Shown in pieces: positions 13,038-23,719 of a stretch of 64,000 bases of DNA. This stretch comes from Dermanyssus gallinae (Eukaryota > Arthropoda > Arachnida > Mesostigmata > Dermanyssidae), in the NCBI GenBank assembly GCA_003439945.1, contig QVRM01007011.1:1-64000 (forward strand), given 5' to 3'. Each line of letters begins with the position of its first letter. Positions within the stretch are counted from its first letter, which is position 1. Under the pieces are notes generated by a model, which did not search any database, was not told the origin of the DNA, and saw only the letters and a list, made by a program, of their open reading frames with translations. The position numbers were made by a program, and so were the translations under genes.

Positions 13038-14777
13038 CGCGTGTCTGCTGTATCTTATTTAAATATACATATTAGTATCATTTTACTTAATATAATCACT
13101 TTTTTCTTCATGTCTAACCGACAACGCCGAGTGTATCAGGTATCTTCTACATCGTGCTGCTAACGAGAGAGAAATAAAGAAAGAGAGAGCCTAACGTCTA
13201 GTGACTCTTATTCGAGAGTAGCGCTGAAGACTCCGTATTCGACTCTCACAGCCGCAACTAGAACAAAACTTATTCGTTTTTGGCTCTGGCTGTTGCCGGC
13301 TGCGTTGTTTCCCTCAATTTCAGCCACGCCCGTCTCATCGAGTGCAATACTATCAACAGCAGAATCTCGAGTCTCAACTTTTCCACTGCGCCTGGCTGGA
13401 GCGCTCGAAGCAGCAGCACGATCCGTCCAGGTAATACTAGTCAAGCTCATCTTGTTTCTCTAACCATTGCTGGAAAATTGGACAAAGGTTTCAAATGCAG
13501 CTGTACCATTTTAGGTAGGTGGTTCTCACCGGCCGCCGCTCGGTCAAAAAGGAAAAAACTCCCAACAACTGTGTGCTTCGTCTGTGCCGTATGTGTAATG
13601 TAATGCTAAATGCTTTGTTTCTGTGTTCTGCCTTCGTTTCACTTTTGACCTGGCAATGCTGAGCTCTTTCTCTTGCAAGCTGCAGCCAGCAGCATAAACA
13701 TATATCTCTCTTTCTCGCCTCCAGTGTTTGCGAACTATTGACGATAATATATTAGATGAGAAGGGTGCATTGCATTCGAAATTTTTGGGAGAAAACACAA
13801 TTCGCTTTACATCCGTCTCGACTGAAGTCACTTTAAGCGCATTCTATGCGTATCTTCTGAGGATGCTCACTCATCAAGAATATATCTTCTTCAACTTAAG
13901 TTCATTGGTTGGGGTTACACTTCACTGTGCTGAATATATATATATATATATATATATATAATCATTCTCCTCTGTATTTGCTGTCGTGTCACGGTGGCTT
14001 GCTTTAGGTGGCGTCCCTGTATTGCTCATATGATCGCCCGTAGATGCGTCGATAACGGGCACGTGACGCTGTACTGCGTAGCTTCACATTATGGACATCC
14101 GACGGGACCAGACTCCATCCCGGCCCAACTGCCTCAGGTTTGAGCAGGGCATGAACATCAGCAACCACCACTGTTCCTACACACCTACACATAATATCTT
14201 ACTCAATCGTCTGCGATGGCTCACACGACTTGATGGATTGCTGTCACTGTTGTCAACACTACAATAATTCACTTTTAAATTATTCGTTGTTTGTTTCTTC
14301 CCATTGCGTCAGTTGCTATTTCGTAAGGTCTTACTATCTGCACCTACATGCCGGCTTCTGCATGTCTACTGCTTGTTTCGTTTAATTTTTAGATTGATAA
14401 CAAAGTCCGTCCGTCAACATACACGTCATCAGCTCGTTTACTAGCAAGACGATCGACTTAGTTTATCTGGCGTTTGAAGATATTATGGACGGAGAAGTAC
14501 ATGTAGTAGAAATATCGGATATGTGGTGCACAAGTGTGCCAGCCCGACACAGTCAGTCTAGTTTTCTTGTCTCCTGCTAGCGTTTTCTCTTGTTGTGAAC
14601 GATTTAAGACAGTAAAAAAAGGTAATGAAACTTAGGCGTTAGTTGATGAGCGTATCTCAGCTAACCGCCCAAACCGCCGCATTACAATGCTTAGTATTGC
14701 CACAGTTACTTATATTAATGTATTGTTAGTATAACAGCGGCCTGCCGCGTTTGTGAATTTTCTGCTTCCCCATTTAG

Positions 14778-15253
14778 TTTCGACGGGGCCGACGATTTCA
14801 AGGTGATTCTGCCGAGCGACTCAAAGCTCAGCAGCAGCAACAACAACAACAGCCGGGGCTACTCGCTTTTGAGGCTGTTGGCCGACACCTCAACACATCT
14901 GCAGCAACAGAACCAGAGGCGACGGCAGAGCTCGACGACGATCTAGAGCAACCCCCGGAGGCGCCTCAACTAAGAAGTTCTTCACTGATGCAGACGATAG
15001 ACAGTGAGGGCGTTGAGCCGGAAGAACAAGAACAACGACGACGACGACATGGAGAACAGCGACTACAGCGACTGCGGCTTCATGGAGGCTTCACCGCAGA
15101 CCTGTCTTCGAAGCGATTCGCCGCACTGTCGAACGTTGCCGACGACTACGAACGAGCTCAGCTTGAGCGACATCGTTCAGCTCGTAGCGTCCCCGCTACT
15201 ATTCGCCGCGTCGACAAAGCGAAAAATAACAGCGGCAACTTCGAGAGCATTAG
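14778..15253 (+). CDS. Probable coding exon, Q/R/E-rich, unknown function
   Basis: An acceptor (CATTTAG ending at 14777) is followed by about 158 codons with no stop in the frame starting F-R-R-G-R-R-F. A donor (AG|GTGAAT) follows after 15253. The product is poly-Q, then E/P-rich, then R-rich, and no domain is recognised. Phase is 0 at entry and 2 at exit, which matches both the phase-0 donor at 8319 and the exon starting at 16634 with one base needed to complete a codon. A different frame (starting F-D-G-A-D-D-F) is open only to about 14943. If the donor is not used, this frame stops at once at 15255-15257, so it could instead be a terminal exon of an upstream gene. Confidence 0.45.
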
Positions 15254-15429
15254 GTGAATTGATGGCGCCGCACAACTCATTTACACAAACGATGATGTGT
15301 GCTTACGATTGTGAGCTGATTGCGAAAGAAGTACAATACCAATGAGACACTGACGAATTATATATATATATATATATATATATACGAGTACGGATCTAAA
15401 TGTTCTGATACATATTTTTAAAACCTGCC

Positions 15430-16110
15430 TGCTGCAACGTACCTGTACTACCGTTTTCCCACCCCTTGCAACATTTTTAACGCGTCTTTCGGGATCTTGA
15501 TCAGTTGCTCCTGCGAATTTTTCTTGATCTCCTCTGTAGTCTCGAAACGTTGTCCTTTCAATTAGTTTTATCCTCGGGAACAGATAAAGTCGCACGGAAC
15601 CGGGTCTGGAGAACCGGGAGATTGCGGAAATTTAGAAATCGCCGTAGTACTCTTTATTGAACGAAGAACCAGGTAGTAAAAATTCGTTGGCGATTATTTC
15701 TTTGTAATCGCAAAAAAAAACAGTCAAAAGAAACTTCGTGTTGGATCTGCTCTGTCCTTGGATCTTTTTGGAAGCACCACTGGGAGGATTGGGTGCTAGT
15801 CTCGATGTCGTAACCATATACCTATGACTCGTCTTCTGTAATCACTCTTGAGGCAATCCAGGGTCTTCTGCTACCGTCTGAAGGTTCAATTGGGACATTT
15901 CTAGACTGAAATTCATTTGCTGTAAATTTAACAATTTTGGAAGAAATTCGCTGCCGGTCTTCTGATGCATAAAATATTGGTAAAGACTGTTACGACTAAT
16001 CCATAAAAAGAAGAAACTTGGCCTTTGTGTAGCTGATGAATGCGCTTCTAAGCAAAACAGACCGGAAGATTTTGGTGGTTTCTCTCTGGCGGCAAATTTC
16101 GTTCCGCCCT
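15430..16110 (-). mobile_element. Degenerate mariner fragment
   Basis: Minus-strand frames keep pieces such as Y-D-I-E-T-S-T-Q-S-S-Q-W, L-L-T-V-F-F and F-N-K-E-Y-Y, which align in order with the better preserved mariner at 33812-35138. Stops and frame changes are numerous. The copy lies between the exons at 14778-15253 and 16634-16787 and is flanked by TA tracts (15360-15384 and 16113-16152). Confidence 0.7.

Positions 16111-16112
<2 letters not shown>

Positions 16113-16152
<40 letters not shown>
16113..16152. repeat. (TA)n microsatellite
   Basis: About 40 bases of TA, intronic, adjoining the mariner fragment on its left. Confidence 0.85.
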
Positions 16153-16156
<4 letters not shown>

Positions 16157-16633
16157 TTTTTTAAAGCCCTTTTTATTCGAAAATATATAGGTAAGTCTAA
16201 CGATGATGATTCGAAAACGTGCAAATGCGATGTCTTACACAACATTTTGCGAATAACTTTGGTTTTGCCGAGACCTAAATAAAGCGACATTTCCGACTTG
16301 TCTTAACAGGAAAACCCCACTGAGGAACTTGTCAGTATTTCTAAAGGCGGAACGTCATATCGCTAACCAGGGCAAGTCTGCGAAATCATCCTTCTCAGCG
16401 CACAGGTGAGACAGCCTTACCTTCTATCTTTTCAAGCTTGTCTGAGTTTTGAGACCCATAAGACAAGACACAGCTGTCTGCTAGAGGTATGATCGAATAA
16501 GCGTTTTTCTTGCAGGAATTGTTCTCGATTACTAGAAACCGTATAAAACATATACAGTTTAGATGAGGATGCTTTGGGCTCATATGTATTATTACCTTAG
16601 TAAATGTGTTTGATATTGCGGTAATTCGTGCAG

Positions 16634-16829
16634 AGATTCGGACATGGAAGTCGACAGCGACTTTTTGATGGAGAGCTCTGAAGACGAGGAGAATCGAGAG
16701 CATATCGAAAGCTTCAAAACCGTACTTCGAGTCGTCCGACGGGACGGGCAAATTGTTCACGAGAAAGTAACTGTGCCTGCCAACGAGGTACGTAATGTTT
16801 ACGACCAAAGATTCTTGCCTATTTACTCT

Positions 16830-16865
<36 letters not shown>

Positions 16866-18049
16866 CAGACACGGGCGATAGCGTTTTCTGCAAAATACCC
16901 TGAATGGTTACACATGTTTGAATTGTGTTATTATGGAAATTTCAAGCTTAATGAGGAATTACTGAATTTAAATACATTTGCCGTCCAGAGAAGACGGTCC
17001 GATAAAAAATATATATATCAGAAATACATATTTATAGGTTACCAAATAGCACCGAGCTAACTGCATAAGAGCAATAGCTCTCTGAGAGGTATGATAGGTA
17101 TCCAGCTGGTGGATAGGACACGGCTGATCGCATAAACGGCACAGCTGATGTCAGGATCGTGGAAGTCTCTTCTGTGGGACATATATATATATATATATAT
17201 ATATATGCCGGACTCATTCACACCCTGTATGGGTCGGCGCAGCGCATGTCAAAGAGTGTGCCTGGCAGAAGTGGAAATGTCGTAAGCACTCAAATGTTGG
17301 ACACGCGCACAAGCTCACACCGTTTGCTTTTGAGACACTATGAGCTGCTGGAACAACACCACGGGAAGTAAAGGATCGGGCCAGTTCCTTAGACAGGGGA
17401 TCTCAGTTTTAATCTAAGATGGTGATAGGGTCTTTGGCGAAATGAGCCAGTCCTGCACTGACTCTGGATGGCAACTGACGTGGAGGTGATATTCGAGCGG
17501 TGCCTACGATTGTAACAGACAACGTAGTAGTTAAACGACTTTGCCGATGGGTAGCTATACATTTACAAAAAAATTGCTTGTTTTTTTTACAAAACTGCTT
17601 CTTTATGCTATAGCTCTGTAAGAAGAGAGAGCCTTGCACAAAAGTAAGTCAATAACGTGTATGGGCTCTACGTTGCAGTTTGATAATCCCGGCGTCCACC
17701 AGAACGGTCTTCAGACGGCCCGTGTTCGTCCGACATGCATTTCGCAAAAATCGCGTTTTGCGTGCTCCGATTGCGCCACGGCTGACGAGCCCTTAATGAT
17801 GTCGGACCGTGCCGAATTCCTTCAACACATGCTGCAGGCGCACTCGACGAAACCTGAAGAGAACGTGCACGTCTTCGAAAGTGTAGCCAACTTTATCGCC
17901 TTTAAGTCACGTATCGAGAGCCAGTATCACGTAAGTAATACCTAAACCACCTGTGTGTACATGTGAATGTGCGTGCACTAGCTTGCCTCTTTATGTATAC
18001 ATGAGGAACTGGATAGATCTTATTGTATATATATATATATATATATATT

Positions 18050-18083
<34 letters not shown>

Positions 18084-21000
18084 GTAGTTCAACAAGTTCT
18101 TAAAATGAGATTTTCAGAATTCGAATTTTGGCGCGCTTTCACCACCGCTATTGGAAACGGCAACTTTTCGAATGCTAGCAGTCAAAATATTATGGTGATT
18201 GGCCATTGCGAGTTCGTTGATCGCTTTTCCCGTGCAACGTATCGGCGTGGATTTTGAAAAATTTAGAAAAAAGAGTTTCGGAGTGGTTATCAAGCATCTT
18301 TATTTCAAAGGTTGGAATGCGACCCAAGTGAAAACTGAGTTAGACGAGGTGTACGGTGACTCTGCGCCATGTTTTGCCACTGTTTCCACTGGATTATTGA
18401 GTTAAAAAGAGGTCGCAGGAGCACCGAGGATGAACTACGTTCAGGACGCCCAAAAACGGCAACTGATGAGGAAAACGTGGAAAAACGTGCGGAAAATCGT
18501 TGCCGCAGATAAGCGAGTGAACATTAGGGAGATAGCGGAGGCCTTGGGGATCAGTTTGGGTAGTGTGCATTTCACCGGGATTGGGTAATTTGCGCGCCTG
18601 CTGCCTTCCTTAGATGTGGTAGCCGTTTCTCAGGCTCCCTCTCCGGAATCGAACCCTAATTCCCCGTTACCCGTTACAACCATGGTAAACATATAATATA
18701 CCATCGACAGTTGATAGAGCAGATACTTTGAAGGAATAGCACCGACACAAGGCCGAAATGCTCGGCAAAGTTATTCAGAGTCACCACCTATAGTCTTACG
18801 ACATGGTTTGCACTAATAAAAGCACATCCAACCGAAGTTGAACGTATATGCATGTATTAGCTCTAGAATTACCACAGTTATCCAATTAACAAAACACATC
18901 CCATGAAATTATAACTGATTTAATGAGCTATTCGCGGTTTCACCATTCAAAGGTATGAACTTAAACATGCATGGCTTAATCTTTAAGACAAGCATATGAC
19001 TACTGGCAGGATCAACCAGTTTTACTTCATCAACACATACTCAACGAGTACTGTGATGTTTTCGTGTTGCTAGCCGTGTTTACCACACAGCTTATGCAAT
19101 CATTGAATATTTTCTATAACACAACACATAACGTGTCCACTTTGCTCAGTAAGCACGCATTACTAAGCTTGCATATTCTCTGTACACTCAGATATTAGGA
19201 GCTCTCATGCGAGCACATATCGCCTAACGCGAAAACTCGCCTCGTAACACTCAGAAAGTACTCTAAAGTACTAGTTTCTCTTAGACCTATGAGCCGCCGG
19301 CCAAACCAGATGAAAAAGCTCAGAGCAAAATGGGTGCCGCATTTGCTCAACCAAGGCCAAAAAGACGCGCGTGTTTCCGCTTCACAGCGAAATTTGGCCA
19401 AGATGTCGAAAAATCCGTCGGATTTTTGGCGCAGATTCGTGACCGTCGATGATGGCTACGGTTTTTTGGGACCAACGTGGAATAATTCTGGTCGACATAT
19501 ATATATATATAAGCAAAACATTTGAATAATAATTTACTTTCCTAAAATAAATAGGAATGAGGAATAAATAATTTATCTTTGCCGGTGGTGTCTTTTTCGC
19601 TTATCTAATAATGGAAATGTCTATATTGCTGCCTCTGTTCTTGGTGTCACTAATGTGCAATCTAGTGCACCTTTGTGCTTCGACACAAGCTGGCAAACGA
19701 GTTTATATTTGAGTGTTCTCGTTCGGGCCGATACCGGCAGGAATCCTGGAGAGGGGGCTCATTCCTCCTCTCGTGCGGAACACAGATGAGCCGGAAGAGT
19801 CCTCGGCCGAAGTCAAGGTGCACTGCACGAATTGTCCTCACGAAGAACGCACGGAAATCGGGATGTCTTGAAGCTAACGGTAAGCCTACAAGCGAACATT
19901 GTATTATTGTCATCGGTATGTTTGACGCTTGGCAAAAAACAGGTTAGATATTTTTGGCATGTTGGCGCTTTCTTTGCTTATTCTTCTTTATAGAACGTAA
20001 GCGTCGTGACGCCTGTATATAAGATACGTTGAAAAACCACAGCATACATATAGTATGAGGTTAACCCCTTACTATCGATAACGATGAATCAGCAGGCCAG
20101 AACAGGCACAAAGTGGATTGATTTGCTTTTAATAATTCTTGCTTTGAGCGAAGGAGGAAGAAGGTGGCTATGCTTCACTGCTCAAACGAATTTAGTTTCT
20201 AGCCAGCACACAGCATTTGACCTCATCAATTAAACTGCATAACATGTCTGAAGCTTGGATAGTTGGTACTGTTGGTCGTATCTGGATGTCCTAAAGGTGT
20301 ACCGTGTTATTACGTTATCACCTTCCTATTGTACTTGTATCGTCTCATCTGGTCTACTAATCCAGTTTTAGCACTATACATATATATATGATTGACAAAG
20401 TACTACTATAACTATGGTAACACACATATTTAAATATCTGTTTGGTTAAACGTACGTTAAGTTACTTTAATTGTTGTGTTGTTGCTGTCGTTGCTTATTG
20501 TCCATGTTGTTTACATCCATTCCCCCCCCGCAACATAATTATGTCTGTGTGTAGTGTGCGTGACACATTATGGACATGCCGAAGACGGGCAAAGGCTCAT
20601 GCTATCTCGCCAGGTCGCGCAACGGGTAGCCCAAATTGCGAGAAGCGGCAAGTCTTCCAGAGATATCTGCCGGATCGTGGCTAGCGGTGCGGGTGGCCAG
20701 GGACTTTCGAAAGATGCCGTCAAATCAGTGATCGGCTTTATGCGTCGCCGTGACGGCCGCTTCGACTACCACTCGTGGCGAACTGAGCTGTTTCGTCTGC
20801 CGACGCGTTCGACCAGTCGCAGTCCCCCAAGAAGCGTCGTGGACACGGTCGACGGTCCCCTGTTCTCAACACCCTCTGCAAATTCAACCGCAGCAGCAGC
20901 AGCATCTCCACGCCCCTCTCCAATGTTCTCGAGCGACCAGAGCTGTGTTTCACTTAAGCCCAGTTCGGATGTGGTTCTAAACGAAGCACATTCAGTCGAT

Positions 21001-23719
21001 TGCACGCCAGGTAGGTGAATGGACGACATTAGCAACCGCGTTCGCGAGTGCGTAATTGACGGATAGTGCGGTTTGAGTATCTTTGTGTGGTTCATCGAGG
21101 AGAGCTACAGTGATGGTTGTAGTGTGCGACTTACACTTGATATAGTGTACGATCGAGCGTAGGAACATACATGCATTGGCTGAGCGCTTATATTAGTTAT
21201 AAGACAAACATTTCTCATCATAGAAGCCAGAAACATCACGTAATTCTAACACCGGGCCTTGTCGTTGTATTTCAATAGGACGTGAGGACCGATTACCGAC
21301 AGAAGGCGTCGACGAAACGGTGCAGCCTTATGTTAACATCATCAATTCAAGGCTGCATCGAGATTCTATGTCAACTCCTGTTCACGCGGAATCCGACGAC
21401 AATGCGTATACGGGCGTCAGCGCAACTCAACTATGTCATATCGACGATCGACTCGGCGAAATCCCTCATCCTTCATTTTCTCCTGTGAAAGCTGCCCACA
21501 CTGGCGCTCTTGAGCTGCGACCGGATTCAGTAGTCTGCGGCCATGAGCCATGCGACCGCACCAGGAAAATGCTGGAATCAACAGATCGTAGCACCTACAA
21601 GGCGCTTAGTCTACTTGGTGGCAATGACAGCGATTGGGAGGCGACTAGCGAGGGAGGGCGAAGTTGCGACACGACGAGTGATATGGATCTCGACCAGGAT
21701 CACGAAGATCAAGAAGCCGATACCGAGGAAACGGAGCCAGAAGGACCTCCAAAGACGATGGCCGGCGGTCCACTACGCCGCTTTGATTCGACAAATAATG
21801 ACAACGGCGACACTAATAACAACGACAACAACACCAACAAGCACGACGAGAAGGAAGACCGTCCCGGGCGACGTGACCAACTTCACCTGGCCAACGGAAC
21901 GCGAACGGTGCGCTCTATCAAGGGAAACGTCGTTGTTATCAATGGACGTCAAAGTGCCTACATGCGATCCGTGACGGCGAAGCATGCGCTACGCGAAGCG
22001 CGCGACACAAGCAGCCAACCACTAGATGAAGCTGAGCAGCTTGACGATGGCGTCGACCCAGTGGCACATGCCGAAGTGCGCCACGGTCAAGACAACGATC
22101 AGACGTTGTCCCCACCTCCTTCAGGTTCGTCGTCATCGTCGTCGACGACGACGATCGATCGCGTAGTCCCCGCCGACCTTGTTCTTGGCAGGATGTCGGA
22201 CGTGCTCATCGGAAACGAGGAGATCGAGACATCGAATCTTTTCGAGGAAATTCTCGATGATGGACGGCTAGTGCTCGCAGCTAAACACAGTCAGGCACCA
22301 CTCTATCCCTTCCAAAGCAGCATCTCCATAGCCGGATCGAACAACAACAGCAGCAACAACAACAACAACAACAACAGCGGTAGCAACAATACGATAAACT
22401 CGAATGCCGCCACAACAACGGCCACAACAAACTCAACAACGACGAGCGCTGCGACATCCAGTAACAGCAGTAGCCCAACTAGCAACAATGCTAACAATAG
22501 CGGAGGCACAAACAGTCGAGAGTCGACGATACAACATGCGAACCAAGGTGGGCAAAGCAATAATAATAATAACAACAATAATAGCAGCAGCAACGGTACC
22601 GGCGGACAGCGTGGTAGCGGCGATGCTTCAGCCGCTTGCTGTCCCGCTGGCCAGACCGCCGTCATTTCGCCAATAGAGAAGACCGTGGGTGTTGGCAAGA
22701 TCATCGAGGCCCGACTCAAAGATACGCTCCATCTCAGTGATCAGGAACAGGCTTTGAAGCGGAGCATTGAACAGGCGATCTTTACGAATCCCGTTCGATA
22801 CGAGCCGCCTCGAGTGATCGTATCGCAAATACCAGCGATGCCAGCAGCTGTTGTGCCAACAGCAGCAGCAGCAGCGGCAGCACGAAAAGTATCATCGAGC
22901 GAAGACGAAGGTTCTGACGACGAGCATGCCGAAGTGGAGCCACCCCCGCCTCCGCCCAAGCCCAAGGCGCGTACTAAGTTTGCCAAGGCTCTCGCATCTG
23001 CGCAACGCCTACAACAACAGCAACAGCAACAACAACAACAGCAGCAGCACCACCAACTGGGCCACAGCGGTTCAGTACCGTCCGCCATCCCCAGAAGCAA
23101 TAGCGGCGGGCTAGCAGCCGCAGTAGGCGAGAAACGCAAGGTGAGCAGCAGCCCATCGTCTGGTCATCATCAGCAGCATCATGACGACGTGCCGCCCCGC
23201 AGCAAGGTGGCCACGGTCATCAAGCGAACCGAGGAACTGACCGAAGCGCAGTTGGCACACGAGTACCGCGACCGCTTGATGGCAACCCTGACCAGCTCGC
23301 CATCCGCCCATCAGAGAACGAATACTCCGGGAGTGGTGAAGGTAATCCACAGCGCCACTAGCAGCGGCGCGGCGGTTTCTGCTGCTGCTGCCGCCGCCGC
23401 CGCCTCTGCCGCTTCAGCTGGCAGTCTGCCTGCGACTTCACCACCACCGCCTCCACCACCACCACCTCCACCACCACCACCACTGCCGCCAGCGATGCCT
23501 TCAATGACCCCCTCGATACCTTCTTCGCTGGTGCTGCCGCGACCGCCGAAGCCGCACCGTCCGCCGCTGCCTCTGGCGGTGTCTCCGAGGCCGCTTGCTC
23601 TGCCGGGCGTACGTCACGATCCCAAGGCGCCGTCGCCCAGTGGCAGCACACCGCACGGCAAGAAAAAGCTCGCCGTTCAGGCCACTGACCGAAAAAATCT
23701 GACCAATAGGAATCAGTAG
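16634..23719 (+). CDS. Zinc-finger module 2 protein with long low-complexity C-terminus
   Basis: Five exons with matching phases: 16634-16787, 17679-17930, 19666-19879, 20555-21010 and 21279-23719 (stop). From ATG 16644 this gives about 1168 residues. Exon 1 is acidic. Exon 2 has a finger C77-x2-C80-x17-H98-x4-H103, then F-E-S-V-A-N-F-I-A-F-K. Exon 3 has F-E-C-S-R-S-G-R-Y and R-C-T-A-R-I-V-L, and exon 4 opens with V-T-H-Y-G-H. The C...C...H-x-x-H order resembles FLYWCH/MULE-type zinc-binding domains (inference). An R/K-rich helix-like segment follows. The last exon (about 812 residues) is dominated by poly-N, poly-S, poly-Q, poly-A and poly-P and matches no domain I know. The acceptor at 16634 begins one base before a codon, so an upstream exon such as 14778-15253 can splice in and add module 1. 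Probably nuclear and regulatory. Confidence 0.7.
18024..18081. repeat. (TA)n microsatellite at a mariner end
   Basis: Two TA blocks separated by TTTATTA. The right one ends exactly where the mariner copy begins, consistent with insertion at TA. Confidence 0.8.
18575..19022 (-). rRNA. 18S rRNA fragment (5' ~448 nt), truncated and inserted
   Basis: Read on the minus strand from 19022, this begins AACTGGTTGATCCTGCCAGT, the near-universal 5' end of eukaryotic 18S rRNA. It continues through the conserved segments TCATATGCTTGTCT, AAACCGCGAATAGCTCATTA, GTGGTAATTCTAGAGCTAAT and GAGAAACGGCTACCACATCT. It breaks off after GCGCGCAAATTACCCA, roughly a quarter of the molecule. The rest of 18S, 5.8S and 28S are absent, so it is not a functional gene. 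It lies inside a mariner copy. A few substitutions at normally conserved sites (for example CCCAATCCCGG for CCCACTCCCGG) suggest some divergence. Confidence 0.95.
19023..19290 (-). other. Probable 5' external transcribed spacer of rDNA
   Basis: This lies immediately upstream of the 18S 5' end in rDNA orientation and is not mariner sequence, which resumes at about 19295. Position alone identifies it as the end of the 5' ETS carried with the 18S fragment. Its sequence is too variable between species to recognise by eye. Confidence 0.6.

Larger units (their letters stand above)
18083..19495 (+). mobile_element. Mariner copy interrupted by rDNA
   Basis: The element starts in a TA tract with CAGGTAGTTCAACAAGTTC, a mariner-like end. 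Transposase sequence runs in broken frames: F-E-K-F-R-K-K and V-I-K-H-L-Y-F-K-G-W-N-A-T-Q, then G-D-S-A-P-C-F-A-T-V, R-R-S-T-E-D-E-L-R-S-G-R-P-K-T-A-T-D, and I-R-E-I-A-E-A-L-G-I-S-L-G-S-V-H. After about 18575 it is replaced by reversed rDNA. From about 19295 it resumes with K-L-R-A-K-W-V-P-H-L-L and R-R-F-V-T-V-D-D, and stops at a TA tract near 19495. The right third, including the remaining catalytic residues, is missing. It lies in the intron between exons 17679-17930 and 19666-19879. Confidence 0.8.

Noticed and set aside
13324..13430. Possible exon with good acceptor (TTTCAG) and donor (CAG|GTAATA) and a frame containing V-Q-Y-Y-Q-Q-Q and F-H-C-A-W-L-E
   Set aside because: Its length (107 nt) does not fit between the phase-0 donor at 8319 and the phase-0 acceptor at 14777 without a further unseen exon. 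No clear homology to module 2.
14779..14943. Alternative frame in the 14778 exon starting F-D-G-A-D-D-F
   Set aside because: Protein-like at first but stops at about 14943 with no donor before it, while the other frame stays open to the donor at 15253 and matches both neighbours' phases.
18575..19022. Functional 18S rRNA gene
   Set aside because: Only the first quarter is present, with substitutions at conserved sites, embedded in a transposon. No 5.8S or 28S follows.
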